Shown here in pieces: positions 8,182 to 13,110 of a DNA stretch of 16,038 nucleotides. A program made the position numbers and the translations under genes. The stretch is from an uncultured Oscillospiraceae bacterium (GTDB taxonomy: Bacteria > Bacillota > Clostridia > Oscillospirales > Oscillospiraceae): contig CAJOIG010000008.1 in NCBI GenBank assembly GCA_905234575.1, forward strand, positions 1-16,038, in the 5' to 3' direction. Under the pieces are notes generated by a model that was given only the letters and a program-made list of their open reading frames with translations, had not been told where the DNA came from and searched no databases. Position 1 is the first letter of the stretch. Each line of letters starts with the position of its first letter.

Positions 8182-9537
8182 TTACGGGCCGATCTCCGCG
8201 TTGACCCGGCGGCAGATCAGAGCCGCGATGCCCGCGTTCAGAAGATCGGCGGCAAGCTGGGACCAAATCAGCCCGGTAAGGCCCCAGAGCGCGTTCATCA
8301 GCAGCAGGATCGGTATGAGCAGGACCACATGGCGCAGGAGCGCCAGAAAGAACGAGACCTTTCCCCGGTCCACGGCGTTCATATAGTTCACGACATGGTA
8401 TCCGATCATCATAAACGGCAGGGACAGGCACCGTCCCCGCAGGAAGGCCGCGCCCTGCGCTACCGTCGCCTCCTCCGCGATGAACGCCGCGACGATGGGC
8501 CGGGCAAACACCCAGAACAGCGCCGCGCAGACGCAGGAGAAGCCGAGGATCGAGAGCCGCGCCAGCGAAAAGAACTGCCGCATGCGCGCATGATCCCCCG
8601 CCCCGTAATTGTACGCGACGAGAGGGACCATCCCGAGGCATACGCCGAGTCCGATGTTGATCGGGAGCCGCTCGAGCTTCAGCACGATACCCATCGCCGC
8701 GAGCGGAACATCGCCGTAGGACGCCGACAGGCGGTTGATAACGATGGTCACGAGGTCAAACAGGAAGACGCTGATCGCCGCCGGAAGTCCGACCGAGTAC
8801 AGCGATCGTTTCTGCTCCGGGTCGATCCGCTCGATCCGGCGGGGAATGACCAGCACTGTCCTGTCCCGCAGCCGACGAAAGACGACGAGGAAATACGCCA
8901 GCGAACAGACGTTGGAGAGCAGGGTCGCGATTCCGGCGCCAAGGACCTCGTTTCCCCGCGGCAGGAGGACGAACATGAACAGCGGGTCCAGCGCCACGTT
9001 CAGAAGGCTGCCGACACCGACCCCGATCCCCGCCTCCCGGGAATACCCCGCGTTGCGGAGAAGCTGCGACATGCTGATCGTGAGGACCGTCGGTATGCCG
9101 CCGAGGACCACGGTCGGGAACAGGTACTGCTTTCCAAAGAGGAGCGTGTTCTCACTGGCGCCCAGCAGGGTCAGCAGCGGCTCCATGGTCAGCAGGACCA
9201 GGACCGAGAAAACGAGAGCGGCCACGGCGGAAAGGGCGACGCTGTAGGAGGCCACCCGGCGGGCGGCCTCCGTTTTCTTCTCGCCGATCAGCCGCACCAT
9301 CAGGCTGCCGCCGCCGACGCCGAACACATTGGCGAGCGCCGCCAGAAACAGATAGACCGTCAGCGCAAGCGAGGAGGCCGCGATCCGATACGGATCGTTC
9401 GTCCGCCCGATGAACCAGGTGTCCGCCAGATTGTAGACCAGCAGGATCAGCTGGCTCGCGATCGTCGGCATAGCCATGACGGCAAGCGCCTTCGCCGGAC
9501 GCATGGTTTTGAAAAGAGCGTCTTTCTCCATAGACAT
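8182..9537 (-). CDS. MATE-family multidrug/metabolite efflux transporter
   Basis: 451 residues with about twelve membrane segments in two related halves, the MATE fold of the MOP superfamily. Such proteins export cationic or flavin-like compounds with Na+ or H+ antiport. Family features include the N-terminal MAMPTIASQLILLVYNLADTWFIGR segment (broken here by description: AMPTI, then LVYNLADT), the Gly-rich VFGVGGGSL, and QLLRNAGYSREAGIGVG. The second half has GLPAAISVFLFD and MVPLVAYNYGAGD. The start at 9537 is preferred over the ATG two codons later because AAGGA lies seven bases upstream. This RBS is the third copy of a 10-bp tandem repeat (9540-9569). The gene lies 40 bases after the 62-residue orphan in the same direction, so the exporter may move a product of the upstream radical SAM/phosphodiesterase genes. 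That is inference. Confidence 0.94.
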   Translation of the reverse strand: MSMEKDALFKTMRPAKALAVMAMPTIASQLILLVYNLADTWFIGRTNDPYRIAASSLALTVYLFLAALANVFGVGGGSLMVRLIGEKKTEAARRVASYSVALSAVAALVFSVLVLLTMEPLLTLLGASENTLLFGKQYLFPTVVLGGIPTVLTISMSQLLRNAGYSREAGIGVGVGSLLNVALDPLFMFVLLPRGNEVLGAGIATLLSNVCSLAYFLVVFRRLRDRTVLVIPRRIERIDPEQKRSLYSVGLPAAISVFLFDLVTIVINRLSASYGDVPLAAMGIVLKLERLPINIGLGVCLGMVPLVAYNYGAGDHARMRQFFSLARLSILGFSCVCAALFWVFARPIVAAFIAEEATVAQGAAFLRGRCLSLPFMMIGYHVVNYMNAVDRGKVSFFLALLRHVVLLIPILLLMNALWGLTGLIWSQLAADLLNAGIAALICRRVNAEIGP

Positions 9538-9539
9538 TC

Positions 9540-9569
9540 GATCATCCTTGCGGATCCTTCCGGATCCTT
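9540..9569 (-). repeat. Three tandem 10-bp repeats carrying SD cores before the MATE start
   Basis: On the - strand the units read AAGGATCCGG, AAGGATCCGC and AAGGATGATC, placing three AAGGA cores at a 10-base period. The last is properly spaced for the ATG at 9537. The first two units also make GGATCC palindromes that can pair with each other and hide the upstream cores. Confidence 0.85.
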
Positions 9570-9577
9570 TCGCCGGC

Positions 9578-9766
9578 TCAGTACACGGTCCCGTCCGCGC
9601 CGCGGATCGTCAGGATGCCGTGGCGCAGGAGGAACAGATTCCCGGCCTCGTCCGCAAAGCATTTCTCGACCTCCGCGGTCTCATGCTCCACGCTGCGGCG
9701 GAGCTTTCCGACGATGCGGACGCCGAGGGCCTCCGCCTGTTTTTCGATGTATTCCCGTTCGGTCAT
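9578..9766 (-). CDS. 62-residue protein of unknown function
   Basis: A small soluble, slightly acidic protein beginning MTEREYIEKQAEALGVRIVGKL. The N-terminal half looks helical; the C-terminal half looks like a beta hairpin (EAGNLFLLRHGILTIRGADGTVY) with the look of a small sheet domain. I do not recognise the family. It is supported as a gene by GAGGTGAAGG just before the ATG, by sitting 14 bases after the phosphodiesterase stop and 40 before the MATE start, and by normal codon use. Whether it is a partner or regulator of its neighbours cannot be told. Confidence 0.75.
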   Translation of the reverse strand: MTEREYIEKQAEALGVRIVGKLRRSVEHETAEVEKCFADEAGNLFLLRHGILTIRGADGTVY

Positions 9767-9780
9767 GGTCCTTCACCTCT

Positions 9781-10773
9781 TCATTCGAAATTGGAAGCAT
9801 AGATATGCTCCGCCAGCGCCGGGGTGCCGAAGTCCAGGACGATCCATCCGGAGAGGTCATCCAGCTCCATCAGCCTCCGGTTCAGTTCTTTGGCGTATTT
9901 GTAGGGATGTCCGTAGGCCGCGGGTCCGGCCGTGGACAGGAAGTTCAATGAGACGGCCCCGGCATCGGCCGCGCCGTTTTCCATGCCGGCGGTAAAGGCG
10001 GCCCATTTTTCCTCCGCGTCGTAATGGAACCGATCCTGCACCCACAGGGTATAGGCACCGTTTTCCTCCGCCGTCGTATGCAGGCGCACGTCCTCCCGCA
10101 GGTTCTGGTCGGCCCAGAGGAACGGGATGCCCGCCGACGTGCCAAGCCCGGCCTCGTCCGCGCAGCGCAGGAACAGCACGAGCTTTCCCCGGGCCTCCCC
10201 GAGCGTCGGGAGCCGGTCGGTCAACAGCCACTTCTCCGGCGTCTGAAGGATGCAGGCGTCCAGCATCCGCTCAAACTCGGCCGTCGGCACACTGGGATGC
10301 TCATATTTCACGGCAAAGACCACAGTCTCCGACGGGTTCGCCTCGAGGAACGCGAAGCACTCCGCCAGCACGGCCTCCAGGGACAGCGGTTCGGACCACA
10401 GCCAGGGCCCGACGGTGCAGTTCGTGAACCCGTGCATGAGCTTCAGGCCGCCGGTCGCCTCATCCACGCCGAGCCGGATGTCCAGATAGCGAAAGCCCGC
10501 CTCCAGCTGCTCCCCGATTCCGAGGCACTGGCACTTGGTGATGTAGGCGAGCTGGACGTTCCGCGTGGCGCTGTCGTGGGTGCCCGGAAGGACGAGCTCG
10601 CTGAGGAGACGGTCGTCCCCCAGGTCCGCCATCCAGCGTTCTGAACCCGGGACGGGCGTCATCGCGGGGCGTTCCGCCGCGGGAACGATGACCATCATCA
10701 CGACGAACGCCAGCACGAGCGCCAGGACCAGACCCAGCAGCACGCGCAGAACGATCCGAACCGCTTTTTTCAT
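9781..10773 (-). CDS. Membrane-anchored PI-PLC-like phosphodiesterase
   Basis: 330 residues. Residues 1-32 are MKKAVR followed by a long hydrophobic helix, a membrane anchor or uncleaved signal that would put the enzyme on the outer face. The rest matches the bacterial phosphatidylinositol-specific phospholipase C X domain: LPGTHDSAT at 62-70 (His66, Asp67), GFRYLDIRLG at 93-102 (Asp98, Arg100), LMHGF at 112-116 (second catalytic His114) and WIVLDFG at 310-316, whose Asp may be the late catalytic Asp. By analogy with the Bacillus cereus enzyme this would be metal-independent cleavage of a phosphoinositide or related phosphodiester; the true substrate is unknown. The frame runs upstream to 11001, but that part lies inside the radical SAM gene. 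The ATG at 10773 has GAGAGGAG nine bases upstream and overlaps the radical SAM stop as ATGA, so translation is probably coupled. Confidence 0.9.
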   Translation of the reverse strand: MKKAVRIVLRVLLGLVLALVLAFVVMMVIVPAAERPAMTPVPGSERWMADLGDDRLLSELVLPGTHDSATRNVQLAYITKCQCLGIGEQLEAGFRYLDIRLGVDEATGGLKLMHGFTNCTVGPWLWSEPLSLEAVLAECFAFLEANPSETVVFAVKYEHPSVPTAEFERMLDACILQTPEKWLLTDRLPTLGEARGKLVLFLRCADEAGLGTSAGIPFLWADQNLREDVRLHTTAEENGAYTLWVQDRFHYDAEEKWAAFTAGMENGAADAGAVSLNFLSTAGPAAYGHPYKYAKELNRRLMELDDLSGWIVLDFGTPALAEHIYASNFE

Positions 10774-11927
10774 GCTCGAGTTCTCCTCTCCGAAACAGGC
10801 TCTCCGATCCGGCTTCCGGCGGCGCCGGCAGAACGGAGGATCTGCTCGACCTGTTCCCGTTTTTCGTTCAGGATGCAGCCGCCCACATGGTCCTCCAGCA
10901 GATACCCGCCCTCCCGCAGGTCGCGAAACAGACGGGAGTTCATGGCCTCCCGCAGGGAGGTGTCCCGCACGTTGATGTCCGAGTAGGGCGAGAACGGACA
11001 CGGCTCCGCGCCGCCGTGGGAGTTGATATGGAAGAAGCCCCGTCCCGCGGCCACGCAGCCGCCGGAGCTCTTCTCGTCGCCGGGGAAGGACACATACACC
11101 ATCTCCGGATGCTCCCGCCGCAGACGGTCGATCTCCCCCTGCAGGGATTCCCGCTCCGCGTCCCCCGGCGCCAGCTCCCGGCTATCCTCGGTCACGGGCA
11201 CGAATTCCACGAAGATCACGGCCTTGCAGCCCCGGTCAGAGAGCTGCTTCAAAAAGGCCTCCGAGGACACCTCCCGCAGGTTCCGGGTCGTGACCGTGAC
11301 GGACGCGCCGAAGATGATGCCGCGCCGCCGGAATTCGTCCATGTTGGCGATGAGCCGGTCATACACGCCGCTGCCGCGCCGGGCGTCCGTGGCCTCCCGC
11401 TCGCCCTCGATGCTCATGATGGGGACGAGGTTCCGGCAGCGGTCGAACAGGGCAAGAAACCGGTCGTCCAGGAAGGTCCCGTTCGTGAAAATGGGAAACA
11501 GGATGTTCGGCATGTTCCCCGCCGCTTCGATGACGCCGCGCCGCAGCATCGGCTCGCCACCGGCCAGCAGGATGAAGCTGACACCGAGCTCCTCCGCCTC
11601 CCGGAAGATGCGGAGCCACTCCTCGTCGGTGAGCTGACGCACCGGCGCCGCGTCCACGGTCGCGTGGTTGCAGCGGGAGTAGCAGCCGGCGCAGTGGAGG
11701 TTGCACTGGCTCGTGATGCTCGCGATGAGATAGGACGGGACATGCTCCCCGGCATCCTCCAGGGCCCGCCGTTTCTTGGAGGCGGCCCGGCTCGCCATGG
11801 CGAATTTTGCGATGTACGCGCTCTCCCGCGGATTGGCAAGCGTCGCGCGAACCACATCCGCCACCACCTGCTCCACGCCCTTCGTCAGATAGGCCTGCAG
11901 GTCAAAGCTCCCGTTTTTGCCGCTCAT
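10770..11927 (-). CDS. Radical SAM protein with SPASM-like C-terminal cysteines
   Basis: 385 residues. The radical SAM cluster motif CNLHCAGC is at Cys75, Cys79 and Cys82, with a further Cys at 86. GGEP for S-adenosylmethionine binding is at 123-126, and FTNGTFLDD follows in the usual strand. C-terminal cysteines at 291 (GGCVAAGRG), 310 (GGAEPCPFSPYSD) and 351 (GGCILNEK) suggest a reduced SPASM/Twitch-type auxiliary cluster, as in enzymes that modify peptides or carbohydrates. The N-terminal 60 residues are helical and basic (SRAASKKRRALEDAGEHVPSYLIASITSQ split by the cluster region). I recall many close relatives in Clostridia with this layout, all without assigned reaction. The start has AAGGA four bases before ATG, and an extended -10 promoter lies upstream. 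First gene of a set with the phosphodiesterase, small orphan and exporter. Confidence 0.93.
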   Translation of the reverse strand: MSGKNGSFDLQAYLTKGVEQVVADVVRATLANPRESAYIAKFAMASRAASKKRRALEDAGEHVPSYLIASITSQCNLHCAGCYSRCNHATVDAAPVRQLTDEEWLRIFREAEELGVSFILLAGGEPMLRRGVIEAAGNMPNILFPIFTNGTFLDDRFLALFDRCRNLVPIMSIEGEREATDARRGSGVYDRLIANMDEFRRRGIIFGASVTVTTRNLREVSSEAFLKQLSDRGCKAVIFVEFVPVTEDSRELAPGDAERESLQGEIDRLRREHPEMVYVSFPGDEKSSGGCVAAGRGFFHINSHGGAEPCPFSPYSDINVRDTSLREAMNSRLFRDLREGGYLLEDHVGGCILNEKREQVEQILRSAGAAGSRIGEPVSERRTRA

Positions 11928-11963
11928 CGTTCCTTGTCACCTTTTCCATGTTCGTTTGACCCG

Positions 11964-11992
11964 ATTGTACCATAACTCGCGCCGAACATAAA
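11964..11992 (-). promoter_or_regulatory. Extended -10 promoter for the radical SAM gene set
   Basis: On the - strand TGGTACAAT (11972-11964) is a TG-n-TACAAT extended -10. TTTATG lies 17 bases further upstream (11992-11987) as a weak -35. The -10 is about 37 bases before the ATG at 11927. The same TGGTACAAT string recurs upstream of the flavoprotein gene. Confidence 0.65.
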
Positions 11993-12118
11993 GAGACGGA
12001 GGCGGATTCTTTTTCGATTCTTTTCGCTTGTTTTCCATGAAAGCATGCACAAGACCGTTTCTCTTTTCGTGTCTGCTTTTCTTGACCGGTACAGTAAAAC
12101 CGGCAAAAGTACGAGGAG

Positions 12119-12144
12119 CCTCGCGGTTTCCCCGCGGGTTTTTT
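12119..12144 (+). terminator. + strand intrinsic terminator without a + gene before it
   Basis: CC plus CGCGG pairs with CCGCG plus GG around a TTTCC loop, with one bulged T, and is followed by TTTTTT (12139-12144). It lies directly after the stop of the 64-residue - strand gene, but in that direction it has an A-run before and no U-tract after. The 215 gene-free bases to its left (11928-12142) hold the promoter at 11964-11992 and a weak ACCGG(N9)ACCGG repeat. I see no convincing + strand promoter or reading frame. Confidence 0.6.
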
Positions 12145-12337
12145 ACGCGCATAACGCAGAAGGCACGGTCGGGAAATCATCGTGATTCCACTTCCGTGCC
12201 TTCTGTCGGTTGTACGCCTTGGGGTTCGCCGGTTTTCTCGTTACCGGATTCAAGCTTCCCCAGGTGCCCCGGCGTTTTCTGTCGAGCTCTCGCTGCTTCT
12301 TTTTCGAGAGCTTCGCGTACGGTATGAACTTTTCCAT
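12143..12337 (-). CDS. Small basic conserved protein of unknown function, 64 residues
   Basis: Starts MEKFIPYAKLSKKKQREL and carries the core GSLNPVTRKPANPKAYNRQ followed by KARKW. It is strongly basic with no membrane segment. I recall short proteins with this NPVTRKP...KAYNRKKARKW pattern in many Clostridia and related mobile or chromosomal loci, always of unknown role; nucleic-acid binding is plausible from charge only. An upstream in-frame ATG at 12352 exists, but GGAGG eight bases before the ATG at 12337 decides the start. The last 16 or so codons lie inside a long inverted repeat (12157-12205), and a large hairpin lies just before the ribosome binding site (12355-12399). Confidence 0.78.
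   Translation of the reverse strand: MEKFIPYAKLSKKKQRELDRKRRGTWGSLNPVTRKPANPKAYNRQKARKWNHDDFPTVPSALCA
12157..12205. repeat. Long inverted repeat inside the 3' end of the 64-residue gene
   Basis: CAGAAGGCACGG (12157-12168) and CCGTGCCTTCTG (12194-12205) form a perfect 12-bp stem. Inside the 25-base interval GGAAATCA (12172-12179) faces TGATTCC (12183-12189), pairing with one bulged A around TCG. The structure overlaps codons for the KARKW region through the Pro-Ser near the C terminus. No U-tract follows on either strand. Confidence 0.85.
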
Positions 12338-12354
12338 ATACAATACCTCCATGG

Positions 12355-12399
12355 ATGATCGGCCGAGGGCAGGAGCCGCAGCTCCTGCCCTTAGATCAT
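12355..12399. repeat. Large hairpin directly upstream of the 64-residue gene's RBS
   Basis: An outer ATGATC/GATCAT pair (12355-12360, 12394-12399) encloses an 11-bp stem AGGGCAGGAGC/GCTCCTGCCCT around CGCA (12366-12391). The RBS core (12346-12350) begins four bases beyond it on the - strand. It may end the HTH-like transcript or shape translation of the next gene. No U-tract follows on the - strand. A further CGGCGT/ACGCCG hairpin (12422-12440) lies between it and the HTH-like stop. Confidence 0.75.
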
Positions 12400-12460
12400 A
12401 GCCGCTGCATTCAATGCTTCCGGCGTCGGGACAACGCCGTCGTCCGGGGTTTTGCGGCGT

Positions 12461-12646
12461 TTATTTCTTTTTCGACGCCGTGTCGATGAGCGCCTCGATC
12501 TTTTCGCGATCCTTGGGGGCGAGCTCCTCGGTCCGTCCGGCGAAGAAATCCTCGACCACGCCCAGGTGGACGCCGGTCTTGTAGGCGACGCGGTAGTCGA
12601 TGAAGCCCAGTTCTTCCTTGCGGCGGCGCAGCTCCTGATTATCCAT
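12461..12646 (-). CDS. Very small HTH-like protein, 61 residues
   Basis: MDNQELRRRKEELGFIDYRVAYKTG continues into VHLGVVEDFFAGRTEELAPKDREKIEALI. The spacing resembles the first four helices of a Cro/C1-type (XRE) helix-turn-helix: a basic LRRRKEELGF helix, then YRVAYKTGVHLGVVEDFFAG as helix-turn-recognition helix. The fifth helix and any effector domain are absent, so it would be a minimal DNA-binding protein or a relic. The assignment rests on pattern alone. The start is secured by AAAAAGGAG six bases before the ATG. It precedes the 64-residue gene by 123 bases in the same direction and follows hypA by about 95, with a hairpin between. Confidence 0.78.
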   Translation of the reverse strand: MDNQELRRRKEELGFIDYRVAYKTGVHLGVVEDFFAGRTEELAPKDREKIEALIDTASKKK

Positions 12647-12689
12647 AGTATACTCCTTTTTCTACCCAGATTAACAGATAGTTTTCGTT

Positions 12690-12714
12690 ACCGGGCGCAA
12701 AAAGCCCGGTTTAT
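12690..12714. terminator. Hairpin between hypA and the HTH-like gene
   Basis: ACCGGGC (12690-12696) pairs with GCCCGGT (12704-12710) around GCAAAAA. TTAT follows on the + strand; on the - strand the hairpin is followed by AACGAAAAC. Its position 30 bases after the hypA stop suggests an end for the flavoprotein-hypA transcript, but the U-tract is on the wrong side for that. Confidence 0.5.
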
Positions 12715-12740
12715 TGAGCCGTCGGTGCGAATAGAAGTGT

Positions 12741-13085
12741 CTACGACACCTCGATCTGCTTGATGTTCATTTCGTTGCCCTGCTGCAGCCAGGTCCTTCC
12801 GCTGCCGCAGTACGGGCAGGTCTTTCCGTATTTCACGGTGGGATATGTCTGCTTGCAGTCGTCGCACCAGGTGATCGCCGGGATCTCCTCGCAGATGAGC
12901 TTCGCTCCGTCGAACAGGGGGAATTTCTTCGTGTACCAGTCCCAGTAGCTGTCGAGATACGAGGTCACGATGCCCGATACCTCGCCGAATTCCAGCGTCA
13001 CCGAGCAGACCCGGCTCACCTGGTTTTCCTCCGCGATCTCGCTTACCTGCTTTACGACATAATTGACAAGGCCCAGTTCGTGCAT
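12741..13085 (-). CDS. hypA: HypA-family nickel metallochaperone
   Basis: 114 residues, the normal HypA length. HypA binds Ni2+ through its N-terminal Met-His-Glu and hands it, with HypB, to [NiFe]-hydrogenase (and in some bacteria urease) precursors; a structural zinc site holds the C-terminal half. Here the chain begins MHELG (His2, Glu3), carries the typical VTLEFGEVSGI strand at 29-39, and has the zinc pairs WCDDC (Cys74, Cys77) and CPYC (Cys90, Cys93). The frame extends upstream within the flavoprotein gene, but AAGGA six bases before the ATG at 13085 and the family length fix the start. It lies 25 bases after the flavoprotein stop, so the two are probably one transcript. No hypB-F or hydrogenase subunit is within the window. 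Confidence 0.93.
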   Translation of the reverse strand: MHELGLVNYVVKQVSEIAEENQVSRVCSVTLEFGEVSGIVTSYLDSYWDWYTKKFPLFDGAKLICEEIPAITWCDDCKQTYPTVKYGKTCPYCGSGRTWLQQGNEMNIKQIEVS

Positions 13086-13110
13086 ATTTCTTCCTTCACA
13101 CCGGGGCCGC

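Noticed and set aside
8329..9951. + strand frame of 540 codons across the MATE gene and beyond
   Set aside because: It crosses gene boundaries, is extremely rich in Arg, Asp, Gln and His, and lacks any RBS or domain.
10774..11001. N-terminal extension of the phosphodiesterase frame
   Set aside because: It lies inside the radical SAM gene, is Arg/Pro/Gly-rich, and the ATG at 10773 has a good RBS followed by a membrane anchor.
11902..12180. - strand 92-codon frame spanning the gap before the radical SAM gene
   Set aside because: It overlaps the promoter and both neighbouring genes, has no family resemblance and no sensible RBS.
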